Positions 1 to 7,791 of a stretch of 64,000 nucleotides of DNA are shown piece after piece. Source of the DNA: Pseudomonas taeanensis MS-3 (GTDB lineage Bacteria > Pseudomonadota > Gammaproteobacteria > Pseudomonadales > Pseudomonadaceae); NCBI RefSeq assembly GCF_000498575.2, contig NZ_AWSQ01000004.1, positions 719,623 through 783,622 on the forward strand, in the 5' to 3' direction. Positions within the stretch are counted from its first letter, which is position 1. Every line of letters starts with the position of its first letter. A model generated the notes under the pieces. The model had not been told where the DNA came from and ran no database searches. It saw only the letters and a list, made by a program, of their open reading frames with translations. The translations under genes were made by a program, and so were the position numbers.

Positions 1-1128
1 GATGATCTCGTTCATGATCTCGCGCGAGCCGCCGCCGATCGACAGGATGCGATTGTCGCGGTACAGCCGTTCGACCAGGCTTTCACGCATATACCCCATG
101 CCACCCATGATCTGCACCGCGTCATAGGTCAGGCGATCGGCTATATCGGTGGCGAAATTCTTGGCCATGGAGATTTCCTTGATCACGCTCTTGCCTGCAG
201 CCATTTTCGCGGCCTGGCGATAGGTGAACTCGCGAGAGACTTCCAGTTGCGTGGCCATTTCTGCCAGCCGGTGCTTGAGCACCTGAAACTTGCCGATGGG
301 TTTGCCGAACGCCTCGCGCTCCTTGGCCCAGTTCAGCGACTCTTCCAGCGCCAACTGGGCGGTCATGTTGGCCATGATGGCCAGCGACAGCCGCTCGCTC
401 TGGAAGTTGGCCATGATGCAGGCGAAGCCAGCGTTCTCCATACCGATCAGGTTTTCCAGCGGTACGCTGCAGTCATCAAAGAACAACTCGGCAGTGTCCG
501 AGGCCCACCAGCCCATCTTCTTCAACTTGCGCCCGACGCTGAAGCCAGGCGTGCCCTTCTCGATCAGCAGCAGACTTATACCGCCAAAGCCATCGCCGCC
601 AGTACGCACTGCAACGGTAAAGTAGTCGGCGCGTACGCCGCTGGTGATAAAGGTCTTGCTACCGGTCACCCGATAACAGTTGCCGTCGCGCACCGCGCGA
701 GTCTGCAAATGGGCCACATCAGAGCCGCCGGACGGTTCGGTCACCGCCAGGGCCATGATCTTCTCACCAGCCAGTACTTGCGGCACGATGCGATCACGCA
801 ACGCCGGCTTGCCCCACTTGAGCACCGGCGGCAAGCCGATATCCAGAGAGCCCAGCCCTGCCACCAGGCCTCCTGAGCCGGAGCGCATCAATTCCTCACT
901 AGCAGCGACCTTGGCGAACAAATCGCCCTCATGACTGCCGCCAAAACGCTCCGGGTAACCAATGCCGAGTATCCCGGCGGCACCGGCCTTGAGGTACAGA
1001 TCGCGAGGGAATTCCTCGGCCTCCTCCCACTCGTTGATCTGCGGGAGGATCTCCCGCTCAACAAAGCGCCGCACCGAATCGCGCACCAATTGATGGGATT
1101 CGTCGAAGTATTCCTGGAAGGCGGACAT
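1..1128 (-). CDS. Acyl-CoA dehydrogenase family protein (3' end cut off)
   Basis: FAD-dependent enzyme that introduces a trans-2,3 double bond into an acyl-CoA and passes electrons to ETF. Read from an ATG at 1126-1128, the frame is open for 376 codons to the window edge. The protein starts MSAFQEYFDESHQLVRDSVR and ends ...GGGSREIMNEII, so only a few C-terminal residues (about 5-10) are missing. Both family signatures are present: TEPSGGSD in the middle domain and QIMGGMGYMRES..ERLYRD near the C-terminus. Length fits the usual 380-390 aa short/medium-chain class. It follows recR on the same strand after a 280-base gap, so it probably has its own promoter. The substrate cannot be told from the sequence (fatty, branched or terpenoid acyl-CoA). 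Confidence 0.93.
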   Translation of the reverse strand, partial: MSAFQEYFDESHQLVRDSVRRFVEREILPQINEWEEAEEFPRDLYLKAGAAGILGIGYPERFGGSHEGDLFAKVAASEELMRSGSGGLVAGLGSLDIGLPPVLKWGKPALRDRIVPQVLAGEKIMALAVTEPSGGSDVAHLQTRAVRDGNCYRVTGSKTFITSGVRADYFTVAVRTGGDGFGGISLLLIEKGTPGFSVGRKLKKMGWWASDTAELFFDDCSVPLENLIGMENAGFACIMANFQSERLSLAIMANMTAQLALEESLNWAKEREAFGKPIGKFQVLKHRLAEMATQLEVSREFTYRQAAKMAAGKSVIKEISMAKNFATDIADRLTYDAVQIMGGMGYMRESLVERLYRDNRILSIGGGSREIMNEII

Positions 1129-1159
1129 GGCAAGACTCCTGAGCAAGTCAGACGAACTT

Positions 1160-1177
1160 ACCGAGCGCTTGCTTGGT
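1160..1177. promoter_or_regulatory. Imperfect palindrome upstream of the acyl-CoA dehydrogenase gene
   Basis: ACCGAGCGCTTGCTTGGT is an 18-base dyad (7-base arms with one mismatch, 4-base centre) 32 bases before the acyl-CoA dehydrogenase start. Spacing and symmetry resemble operators of TetR-family repressors that often control acyl-CoA dehydrogenase genes. No regulator gene is visible beside it, so the role is inferred. The rest of the 1129-1409 gap shows nothing else I can support. Confidence 0.35.
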
Positions 1178-1409
1178 TTTCAAGACGATACATCGGCCAT
1201 AACAGCGGACGATACGCAACATATCAGCCACTACCTGGTTCTACCGCCCAGGATTGGCGGATATTCCACCCTGAAGTGATGCTGATAACCCTGTGCACTC
1301 ACAGGCAGTGAACGACACCCACTCGTTTCCAGCCAAAGAGAGGAAGCACCCCACTGAGCACCTGAAACATCACTAACAATGAAGTTTCGCTAACAGGTCT
1401 TCGCCAGAG

Positions 1410-2009
1410 TCAGAGACCGATTGGCCGACGCCCGGCCAACGCATGTGCCAAGGTGCCGCCGTCGACCAACTCCAGTTCGCCACCGAGCGGCATGCCGTGG
1501 GCGATACGCGAGGCGATCAGCCCCTTGTTGGCCAATAACTGGGCGATGTAGTGCGCGGTTGCCTCGCCCTCTACCGTCGGATTGGTCGCGAGTATCACTT
1601 CACTGAAGCCGCCCTGCTTGATGCGCGCCAACAGTTCGGGAATACCGATCGCTTCCGGGCCCAGACCATCGAGGGGCGAGAGGTGGCCCTTGAGTACAAA
1701 ATAACGGCCGCGATAGCCCGTCTGCTCCACCGCATATACATCCATAGGCCCCTCTACCACACACATCAGGCTGTCATCCCGGCGTGGGTCGAGGCACAAC
1801 TGACAGACCTCGTCTTCACTCAGACTGCGACATTGTTTGCAGTGGCCAACCCCCTCCATCGCCTGGGTCAAGGCCTGGGCCAAACGCAAAGCGCCACTGC
1901 GATCACGTTCAAGCATCTGCAACGCCATGCGCTGGGCCGTCTTCTGCCCGACACCCGGCAGGATACGCAAAGAATCGATCAGTTGACGGATCAGTGGGCT
2001 GAAACTCAT
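1410..2009 (-). CDS. recR: Recombination protein RecR
   Basis: RecR works with RecF and RecO to load RecA on gapped single-stranded DNA during recombinational repair. The 199-aa product has the family's usual length and order: an N-terminal helix-hairpin-helix (LRILPGVGQKTAQRMA), a four-cysteine zinc finger (CKQC ... CQLC, about residues 57-72), then a Toprim domain (VVEGPMDVYAVE) and a C-terminal region with TNPTVEGEATAHYIAQLL. It lies downstream of ybaB and dnaX on the same strand, the classic dnaX-ybaB-recR order, but here separated from ybaB by 200 bases. The start ATG at 2007-2009 leads directly into the conserved MSFSPLIRQLIDSLR. Confidence 0.97.
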   Translation of the reverse strand: MSFSPLIRQLIDSLRILPGVGQKTAQRMALQMLERDRSGALRLAQALTQAMEGVGHCKQCRSLSEDEVCQLCLDPRRDDSLMCVVEGPMDVYAVEQTGYRGRYFVLKGHLSPLDGLGPEAIGIPELLARIKQGGFSEVILATNPTVEGEATAHYIAQLLANKGLIASRIAHGMPLGGELELVDGGTLAHALAGRRPIGL

Positions 2010-2145
2010 GGGGGATACTCGATGACAGCAGAGTGATGGAAACGCCTGCGTTACCCTTCCGCCCTACTGGCTGACCAGCAGAGCAGTGTGTTCAGGCGGC
2101 GTGCAGGGCAAGGCGCCGTCGGGCGAGGAACCGCAGTGTGCTGGT

Positions 2146-2200
2146 GCACATGAGGATTCCGAGCCCGGCGGCAACGCAGCCATGTGCGCCGACTGGGCGC
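2146..2200. other. Structured non-coding stretch between ybaB and recR
   Basis: The 200-base ybaB-recR gap contains two inverted repeats. GCACATG at 2146-2152 pairs with CATGTGC at 2181-2187 around a 28-base loop, and GCGCC (2186-2190) pairs with GGCGC (2196-2200) around five bases. The two stems overlap by two bases, so they could be alternative folds. There is no U-run, so it is not a standard intrinsic terminator. It could be an RNA element in the dnaX-ybaB-recR transcript or a dispersed intergenic repeat. Confidence 0.35.
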
Positions 2201-2210
2201 ACGAGACCGA

Positions 2211-2537
2211 TCAGAAAGGCATTTTGAAGCCTGGGGGGAGCTGCATACCCGCAGTCATACCCGACATCTTGTCCTGGCTGTTCTGCTCGATCTTGCGCAC
2301 TGCGTCATTCACCGCGGCCGCGATCAGGTCTTCGAGGATGTCCTTGTCCTCCTGCATCAGGCTGTCATCCAGGCTGACGCGCTTGACGTCGTGACGACCG
2401 GTCATCACCACGCTGACCAGACCGGCACCGGACTGACCGGTGACCTCGGCGTTCGCCAGTTCTTCCTGCATTTTCTGCATTTTTTCTTGCATCTGCTGAG
2501 CCTGCTTCATCAGGCCGGCCATGCCACCTTTCATCAT
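2211..2537 (-). CDS. ybaB: YbaB/EbfC family nucleoid-associated protein
   Basis: Small dimeric DNA-binding protein that coats the nucleoid. The 108-aa sequence shows the family's N-terminal long helix (MAGLMKQAQQMQEKMQKMQEELA), the central strand region with the invariant QSGAGLVSVVMTGRHDVKRVSL, and the C-terminal helix ILEDLIAAAVNDAVRKIE. It ends with a proline-rich tail, PPGFKMPF. It sits 18 bases after the dnaX stop, so the two are probably co-transcribed. The pairing dnaX-ybaB-recR is conserved across many bacteria, and EbfC/YbaB is thought to act in DNA repair or nucleoid structure. Confidence 0.96.
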   Translation of the reverse strand: MMKGGMAGLMKQAQQMQEKMQKMQEELANAEVTGQSGAGLVSVVMTGRHDVKRVSLDDSLMQEDKDILEDLIAAAVNDAVRKIEQNSQDKMSGMTAGMQLPPGFKMPF

Positions 2538-2555
2538 GGTGCTAGTCCTCGGTAA

Positions 2556-4679
2556 TCAGGGGTTAACTGCGGTTTCAATGGGTTCGATGCTGTCCGCACG
2601 CACGACGGCGGCAAACTGCTGAATCATCTGCTGCACCAACGGATCGTTATGAATCGACGCTTCGGCCTCGCGCTGACGATTGGCGCGTTTGCGCGCGGCC
2701 GCCTGCGCCGGCGTTTCCTGTTCAGGCTTGCACAACTCGACCTGCAGGCTCAACTCACGTCCATGGTACTGGTTTAACGCGTCATTCAACCGGCGTTGCT
2801 GGGTCGCATTGAACAGTGCACTGTGTCCTGGATCCAGATGCAACAACCAGCTATCACCTTCGACCGCAATCAAGCTGCAGTTGGCGCCGATGCTGCCGGT
2901 CATGCCGGACAGGCCGAGTTTGGGAAACAGCTCCAACCAGTCGGCAGCCAGACCGGTGGCCGCTTGCGCGGCGGGCAGCGGCTCCGGTTCAGCCGGGAGA
3001 GTCGGCTCTACTCCCGCGAAATCGTAGTCAAACGACTCGGCATCCATCTCCACATAATCGTAATCACCTAAAGGCGGCTCATCATCGCTATCGGCATCAA
3101 CCAGCAACGCCTTGTCGATAGTCTCCGTAGCTGTAGCCTCGGTCTGCGATTGCACAGGCTCAGACACGGGCACTGGCTGAACGGGTGTTTCGCCAGGACT
3201 CTCGGCCGCAGGTGTATTTAGCTCGTCCTGAGTGCGCTGTTCTTCCCAAGGCAAATCAACCACAGCGACTGGGGGCGCGGGGATCGCAGCAGTCGTTTCA
3301 GCGGCCCCAGGTGCAGCAGCCTGTGCGGCAGGAGTTTCGCTACGCTCTAACTCTGCTGGAGCTGGCGCAGCGACCGTTTCGGGGACTGCAGACGTCAGCG
3401 CAGGGGCGGACTCCACCACTGCCTCAACCGCAGGTACAGGTGCAGGTGCGACAGAAACAGGTGCACGCTCAGACGCTGGAGCATCAGTGACCGGCACCGC
3501 CATAGTAGTGCCGGCCACTGGGTTGGTACGGGGATCAGCAGTGGCCTGGCTAATCCCTAGCGGCTTTAATGCCACCCTCGGCGCATCGTCCGTATCGGCG
3601 GGCCTGAACGCCAGCATGCGCAACAGCACCATTTCGAAACCGCTGCGCGGATCCGGTGCCAGCGGCAAATCGCGTCGCCCGATCAGGCCCATCTGGTAAT
3701 AAAACTGCACATCTTCGGCCGGTAAGACCTGAGCCAAGGCCAGCACCCGTTCGCGATCGCCCTGCCCATTATCCACCGCATCCGGCAGCGCCTGGGCGAT
3801 GGCCACGCGGTGCAGTACATTGAGAATTTCCGCCAGCACCCCGTTCCAATCCGGCCCCTGCTCGGCCAGATGCCGAACCGCATCGATCAGGCCGCGCGCA
3901 TCGCCCTCCAGCAGAGCATGCAGCACGCCATACACTTGTCCATGGTCCAGGGTGCCGAGCATCGCGCGCACATCGGCAGCCAGCACCTTGCCTTCACCAA
4001 AGGCAATCGCCTGGTCGGCCAGGCTCATGGCATCACGCATCGAACCATCGGCCGCACGACCAAGCAGCCACAGGGCGTCTTCCTCGAAAGGAATGTTCTC
4101 TGCGCCCAGCACATGGATCAGGTGCTCGACCACGCGTTCAGGCGGCATATTCTTCAGGGAAAACTGCAAGCAGCGCGAGAGCACGGTCACCGGTAGTTTT
4201 TGCGGGTCGGTGGTGGCCAGCAAAAATTTAACGTGTGGTGGCGGCTCTTCCAGGGTCTTGAGTAGCGCGTTGAACGAGTGCGAAGACAGCATGTGCACTT
4301 CGTCGATCAAGTAGACCTTGAAGCGGCCGCGGCTGGGCGAGTACTGCACGTTATCCAGCAGCTCACGGGTGTCTTCCACCTTGGTGCGACTGGCGGCATC
4401 GACCTCGATCAGGTCGACGAAACGCCCTTCATCGATCTCCTTGCAGATCGAACATACGCCACAGGGGGTCGAGCTGATCCCGGCTTCGCAGTTCAGGCAC
4501 TTGGCGATAATCCGCGCGATGGTGGTTTTGCCCACCCCCCGAGTACCGGTAAACAAGTAGGCGTGGTGCAGGCGCTGACTGTCCAGCGCGTTGATCAGGG
4601 CCTTGAGCACATGGGTCTGGCCGACCATTTCGCGGAACGAGCGCGGACGCCATTTACGTGCAAGAACCTGATAACTCAT
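2556..4679 (-). CDS. dnaX: DNA polymerase III subunits tau/gamma
   Basis: Clamp-loader ATPase of the replicative polymerase. The start chosen is the ATG at 4677-4679, giving MSYQVLARKWRPRSFREMVG, the conserved N-terminus of DnaX, and a 707-aa product. An upstream in-frame start would add 19 non-conserved residues. Visible features are Walker A GTRGVGKTT, the zinc module CEAGISSTPCGVCSIC, Walker B LIDEVHML, and the SRC motif in VLSRCLQF. A long Ala/Pro/Glu-rich linker follows (about residues 380-570), then the C-terminal tau-specific domains that contact DnaB and the alpha subunit. I did not find a convincing slippery heptamer for gamma production, though I could not search this exhaustively. 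Confidence 0.96.
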   Translation of the reverse strand: MSYQVLARKWRPRSFREMVGQTHVLKALINALDSQRLHHAYLFTGTRGVGKTTIARIIAKCLNCEAGISSTPCGVCSICKEIDEGRFVDLIEVDAASRTKVEDTRELLDNVQYSPSRGRFKVYLIDEVHMLSSHSFNALLKTLEEPPPHVKFLLATTDPQKLPVTVLSRCLQFSLKNMPPERVVEHLIHVLGAENIPFEEDALWLLGRAADGSMRDAMSLADQAIAFGEGKVLAADVRAMLGTLDHGQVYGVLHALLEGDARGLIDAVRHLAEQGPDWNGVLAEILNVLHRVAIAQALPDAVDNGQGDRERVLALAQVLPAEDVQFYYQMGLIGRRDLPLAPDPRSGFEMVLLRMLAFRPADTDDAPRVALKPLGISQATADPRTNPVAGTTMAVPVTDAPASERAPVSVAPAPVPAVEAVVESAPALTSAVPETVAAPAPAELERSETPAAQAAAPGAAETTAAIPAPPVAVVDLPWEEQRTQDELNTPAAESPGETPVQPVPVSEPVQSQTEATATETIDKALLVDADSDDEPPLGDYDYVEMDAESFDYDFAGVEPTLPAEPEPLPAAQAATGLAADWLELFPKLGLSGMTGSIGANCSLIAVEGDSWLLHLDPGHSALFNATQQRRLNDALNQYHGRELSLQVELCKPEQETPAQAAARKRANRQREAEASIHNDPLVQQMIQQFAAVVRADSIEPIETAVNP

Positions 4680-5142
4680 CGAAAACCGTCGCGAGAGGAA
4701 GCAAAAGTGGGCTAATCCTAGCGGAGCATCGGCCAAATTGCATCCGATGCGCAGCGCCGGCCATTATGATGCATCACACGACAAAAATTGCACTGGCTAA
4801 AATTTAATCAACAGGTTACTATCCGCCCCGTTCGTACCACGCTGTAAGTCAATCAGGCGTTCCCGCCTCCTCGATGGTTTCTTGGTAATGAGCGCTCCGA
4901 CCCCGCCAAGCGATGTCGCACAGCACTCTCCCTGACCCACCCCGCTGACTGATCAGGCCGTCTCGCTCAAGCGCTGACTCAAGCCTGCCTCCGAAGTACC
5001 GACCCCGTTAAAGCACCGTCAAAACGGAACTTTCTCGTGCAGTCCCGCTCCGATCAGACACTTACCGTCGACAACAAAGTCGACCGTTTGGAGCTTTATT
5101 CAGCGCAATGACGCGCAAGCTGTTTTAGGAAACACCCAAAAA
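4680..5142. other. Intergenic region between divergent dnaX and a small gene
   Basis: A 463-base gap that must hold the dnaX promoter on minus and the promoter of the 73-aa gene on plus. The segment 4780-4830 is AT-rich compared with its surroundings, and on the minus strand it contains CATAAT-like -10 candidates. I see no conserved coding frame, RNA gene or repeat in it. Confidence 0.4.
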
Positions 5143-5364
5143 ATGAATACTCAACACCAAATTCAGGATGCCATTCGCACCCTATCCAGCGCATTTGCGC
5201 CACTCGATTGCCGCATTCTGGCTGCCCGTAAAGGCAACTTCAGTTTCACCATCGTCAATCATGCCGGCATAGCCCAGCATACCCAGCGCCTGTACCCCGA
5301 CCAGTACAGCCGCGAATCATTGCCGCTGGTAATCGAGCGTACTCGCCAATTACTGCTAGCCTGA
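5143..5364 (+). CDS. Conserved hypothetical protein, 73 aa
   Basis: Small soluble protein starting MNTQHQIQDAIRTLSSAFAP, with no signal peptide or membrane segment. Its composition is normal for a real gene (mixed helix and strand, ending VIERTRQLLLA). An AGGA about 12 bases before the ATG could act as a weak ribosome site. It is followed after 82 bases by a second small gene, and both lie between dnaX and ffs. From memory, P. aeruginosa has two small hypothetical genes at the same place next to dnaX, which supports these being real core Pseudomonas genes. I do not know the function. Confidence 0.7.
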   Translation: MNTQHQIQDAIRTLSSAFAPLDCRILAARKGNFSFTIVNHAGIAQHTQRLYPDQYSRESLPLVIERTRQLLLA

Positions 5365-5446
5365 TCACCCAAAGCTCGGACAGGTAGACTGAACTCAAAA
5401 ACAAGTTCATGGTCTACCTCTGTCAACCTCAGGATGGAGTACGGTC

Positions 5447-5734
5447 ATGGACAGCACTAACCGCCAGCTAGCCGAGCAATTATTCGCCCCCTTACGCGTT
5501 TCTTTCGGTGCCCCCCGCCCAGATGGCAGCACCGTTCTATCCTTGCTTGACGAAGCCGATGCGGCCGCTTACAGCCGCGTACTCAGCAACGTCCAATTGC
5601 AGGATTCGCTAGCCTTTGCACAGTGCCTCGAAGAGATTCGCCAGGAACTCGCCGTACGCTCCGGCAACATTCCCACGGAGATGCGCAAAGCGCTGAAGGA
5701 ACACGCCAGCGTGCTCAGCTATCACAACGCCTGA
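5447..5734 (+). CDS. Conserved hypothetical protein, 95 aa
   Basis: Small, mainly helical, soluble protein beginning MDSTNRQLAEQLFAPLRVSF and ending KALKEHASVLSYHNA. A good Shine-Dalgarno (GGATGGAG, 8 bases before the ATG) decides the start. A strong intrinsic terminator follows 14 bases after the stop codon, which marks the end of the transcript and supports the gene being real. No domain recognised. Its position beside dnaX and ffs matches that of small hypothetical genes in other pseudomonads. Confidence 0.75.
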   Translation: MDSTNRQLAEQLFAPLRVSFGAPRPDGSTVLSLLDEADAAAYSRVLSNVQLQDSLAFAQCLEEIRQELAVRSGNIPTEMRKALKEHASVLSYHNA

Positions 5735-5747
5735 TAGTGACGGATCA

Positions 5748-5775
5748 AAGCCTCGCCAAACAGCGGGGCTTTTTT
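5748..5775 (+). terminator. Rho-independent terminator after the 95-aa gene
   Basis: AGCCTCGC (5749-5756) pairs with GCGGGGCT (5763-5770) with one G-U pair around the loop CAAACA. Six T residues follow (5770-5775). This is a canonical terminator for the plus-strand pair of small genes. Confidence 0.9.
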
Positions 5776-5881
5776 CTGCGTCCAAATTGATAAGACACAG
5801 CAAAGCTCGGCATTGAGCGCTTCGAGAAACTCAAGTAGGGGTTACGCGAGCCAAGCCCGAATAGGCTTGAGAGATGGAGGC

Positions 5882-5985
5882 GGCCCTGCCAGCCACACCC
5901 CGGCACACAATGTCACCGCTGCGGCTGCTCCCTTCCAGGCCTGACCGGGTTCACGGCTGATCGTTGCGAGGGGACCGGCAGGACC
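5882..5985 (-). ncRNA. ffs: 4.5S RNA of the signal recognition particle
   Basis: Read on the minus strand, the segment starts GGTCCTGCCGGTCCCC and ends TGGCTGGCAGGGCC, so the two ends pair (GGTCCTGCC with GGCAGGGCC) to form the long SRP hairpin. The apical signature GGTCAGGCCTGGAAGGGAGC, with the conserved GGAAG tetraloop region and GCAGC asymmetric loop, is intact near 5930-5950. This is the RNA that binds Ffh. Ends are estimated from the pairing (about 104 nt). A further hairpin, CAAGCC/GGCTTG at 5852-5869, lies downstream but lacks a clear U-run. The gene lies between dnaX and ligA, as in P. aeruginosa. Confidence 0.93.
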
Positions 5986-6332
5986 ACCATAACGCTGCCC
6001 GCCAGTGGCGAGCCGCGCCATTGTACCGGCTTGCTTTGAACTTACAACAGCCTCAAGCACTTAGCAGCGTAAAACGCTCCTGTCCTGATCAAATAGCGAG
6101 CGCCACGCGCTCCAACACACCGGCCAATCTCTCCCACACTCTCACGGCAACTCTCCTTCCCGTGACCCAGCCGGTCACGCTTTCTGGCCTGAAGGGCTTT
6201 GCCCGCCGTCGCAGTACCTGATCATCGCGCAGCGCTATAGTCACTGCGACTCCCCAACCGCCTTGCCTGTCCCGAAAACGTTAAATTCTGTGACACGACC
6301 AAGCCCTCGCATAATTTCGCGCTCGGCATCGC
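5986..6332. other. Gap between ffs and the ars promoter
   Basis: About 350 bases with no coding frame I can support. It must contain the ffs promoter (minus strand). A short GGGC-TTT-GCCC hairpin occurs near 6198-6208. This is where the accessory ars/tad block begins relative to the conserved dnaX-ffs genes. Confidence 0.4.
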
Positions 6333-6371
6333 TTGCCTTACGCGACATCAACACATACGCTTATCCATATA
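6333..6371 (+). promoter_or_regulatory. Promoter and probable ArsR operator of the ars operon
   Basis: TTGCCT (6333-6338) and TACGCT (6356-6361) are separated by exactly 17 bases and lie just before arsR, a good sigma-70-like promoter. The sequence TATCCATATA at 6362-6371 overlaps the likely transcription start. A near-copy, TATCCGTATA, is found at 6760-6769 just upstream of arsI. The shared element is a candidate ArsR binding site; this is inference from the repetition and position. Confidence 0.55.
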
Positions 6372-6389
6372 TTTAATCGAGACACCGCC

Positions 6390-6731
6390 ATGCTCACGCC
6401 CGTTCGCCTGTTCAAAGCGCTTTCCGATGAAACTCGACTGCGTTGCCTGGCGCTCATTGACCAACAAGGCGAACGCTGCGTCTGCGAACTCACCAGCGCC
6501 CTGCAGCTGTCGCAACCGAAGATTTCACGTCACTTGGCGCAACTGCGCAGCGCTGGCATTTTGCTGGATCGTCGCCAGGGCCAGTGGGTGTATTACCAGA
6601 TCAATCCTTACCTGCCTGAATGGGCCGGCACCATCCTGCGCGAAACCCTGACTGCCTGCGCGCGCGATCCGCGCTTTAACATTGATCCCGTATCAAGCGA
6701 CGCCCAGGAAGATGCGCCCTGCTGTGCCTGA
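6390..6731 (+). CDS. arsR: ArsR family arsenite-responsive repressor
   Basis: Winged-helix repressor that leaves DNA when arsenite binds its cysteines. The start at 6390 gives MLTPVRLFKALSDETRLRCL, the usual ArsR N-terminus (113 aa); the frame is open 57 bases further upstream but that part is not conserved. The metal site is visible as RCVCEL (Cys30, Cys32), the equivalent of the CVC motif of E. coli ArsR; the third cysteine of that motif is replaced by Thr. The recognition helix is LQLSQPKISRHLAQLRSAG. The protein ends with a further Cys-Cys pair (APCCA) that might take part in metal binding. First gene of arsR-arsI-arsC-acr3. Confidence 0.95.
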   Translation: MLTPVRLFKALSDETRLRCLALIDQQGERCVCELTSALQLSQPKISRHLAQLRSAGILLDRRQGQWVYYQINPYLPEWAGTILRETLTACARDPRFNIDPVSSDAQEDAPCCA

Positions 6732-6759
6732 CATATTTTTCGGAACCAATATATCTGCC

Positions 6760-6785
6760 TATCCGTATAAACGTATAAGGAGAGC
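6760..6785 (+). promoter_or_regulatory. Second candidate ArsR site and arsI ribosome binding site
   Basis: The 56-base arsR-arsI gap carries TATCCGTATA (6760-6769), nearly the same as TATCCATATA upstream of arsR, followed by a tandem CGTATAA repeat. AAGGAG (6777-6782) then gives a strong ribosome site 5 bases before the arsI ATG. A second operator here would allow internal control of arsI-arsC-acr3. Confidence 0.4.
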
Positions 6786-6787
6786 CC

Positions 6788-7270
6788 ATGAAACGCATGC
6801 ATATCCATCTCGGCGTTACCCACCTCGAACAATCGGTGACCTTCTATTCCAGCCTGTTCAGCGCTGAGCCAAGCGTGTTACACGCTGACTATGCCAAGTG
6901 GATGCTGGACGATCCACGCGTCAACTTCGCCATCTCCACCCGATCGGGCAAGGTAGGTCTGGATCACCTCGGTATCCAGGCGGAAGACGCCCTTGAACTG
7001 GCGGACCTGGAAAGCCGGGCCAAGGCTGCCGGCGCACCGGTGATCGAGGAAAGCGGCGCGTGCTGCTACATGGAATCGGACAAATATTGGACCGTCGACC
7101 CGGCCGGCATTCCCTGGGAGCAGTTCCACTCACTGAACGCCATCCCTACCTTCAACCACAGCGAAGCCAGCGCTTCCGATAACGCCTGTTGCGCACCCAA
7201 GGTAGAAAAACCACGGGTGACCGCGAGTCGTAAGCAAACCAGTTGCACACCTGGCTCCGACTGCTGCTAA
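6788..7270 (+). CDS. arsI: ArsI/CadI family vicinal-oxygen-chelate protein, probable C-As lyase
   Basis: ArsI is an Fe(II)-dependent dioxygenase that cleaves the carbon-arsenic bond of organoarsenicals such as methylarsenite. The 160-aa protein has the VOC fold pattern with candidate metal ligands His7, His60 and Glu111 (MHIHLGVTHLE, GLDHLGI, PWEQFH) and the diagnostic vicinal cysteines Cys92-Cys93 in GACCYMESDKYWTVDPAG. The tail is rich in cysteine (ACCAPK, TSCTPGSDCC), which could bind trivalent arsenic. It lies between arsR and arsC in the same operon. The assignment to arsenic rather than cadmium rests on the operon context; related proteins are often annotated CadI. Confidence 0.88.
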   Translation: MKRMHIHLGVTHLEQSVTFYSSLFSAEPSVLHADYAKWMLDDPRVNFAISTRSGKVGLDHLGIQAEDALELADLESRAKAAGAPVIEESGACCYMESDKYWTVDPAGIPWEQFHSLNAIPTFNHSEASASDNACCAPKVEKPRVTASRKQTSCTPGSDCC

Positions 7271-7311
7271 ACCACTGCCCATCATCCGCACCTAAGTCAA
7301 TGGGACTAGAC

Positions 7312-7791
7312 ATGCTCAATATCCTTGTTCTCTGTACCGGCAACTCCTGCCGCTCGATCATCGGCGAAGCGCTGATCAACCACCTGGGTGCCGACCGCCT
7401 GCATGCCTGGAGCGCAGGCAGCCAACCGACCGGCCAGGTCAATCCCGGCGCCCTGGCAATACTCCGCGAACACGGAGTGGCCAGCGAGGGCTATAGCAGC
7501 AAGTCCTGGGACAGCCTCGGCGACGTGACTTTCGATATGGTGATCACCGTGTGTGATAACGCCGCCGGTGAAGCCTGTCCACTATTCAGCGGCAAGGCAT
7601 TGAAAGCCCACTGGGGCATTCCCGACCCGGCCCATGTGACAGGTAGCGAAGCGGACATCCATGCCGCTTTCGCCAAGGCGTACACGCAACTGGAGGCGCG
7701 GATTCAGCAGCTGCTGAACCTGCCTCTGGACGACATGGACGACGACAGTTTGCGAGCCGCCCTCAATCAGATCGGAGCCAACACCCCATGA
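7312..7791 (+). CDS. arsC: Arsenate reductase, low-molecular-weight phosphatase type
   Basis: Reduces arsenate to arsenite, regenerated by thioredoxin. The start at 7312 yields MLNILVLCTGNSCRS, the P-loop CX5R motif at Cys8-Arg14. The other two redox cysteines are Cys81 and Cys89 in CDNAAGEACP, the same triad spacing as in staphylococcal ArsC (Cys10/82/89). The product is 159 aa; an upstream in-frame ATG (7300) would add only four residues. DPAHVTG contains the aspartate general acid. The stop overlaps the acr3 start by four bases (ATGA), so export is translationally coupled to reduction. Confidence 0.95.
   Translation: MLNILVLCTGNSCRSIIGEALINHLGADRLHAWSAGSQPTGQVNPGALAILREHGVASEGYSSKSWDSLGDVTFDMVITVCDNAAGEACPLFSGKALKAHWGIPDPAHVTGSEADIHAAFAKAYTQLEARIQQLLNLPLDDMDDDSLRAALNQIGANTP

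Noticed and set aside
2086..2394. Plus-strand frame across the ybaB-recR gap
   Set aside because: Half of it is antisense to ybaB and no ribosome site precedes it; the gap is better explained as structured non-coding DNA.
5882..6000. ffs as an integration site for the ars/tad block
   Set aside because: The block lies on the 5' side of ffs, and no integrase or direct repeat of the RNA's 3' end was found.
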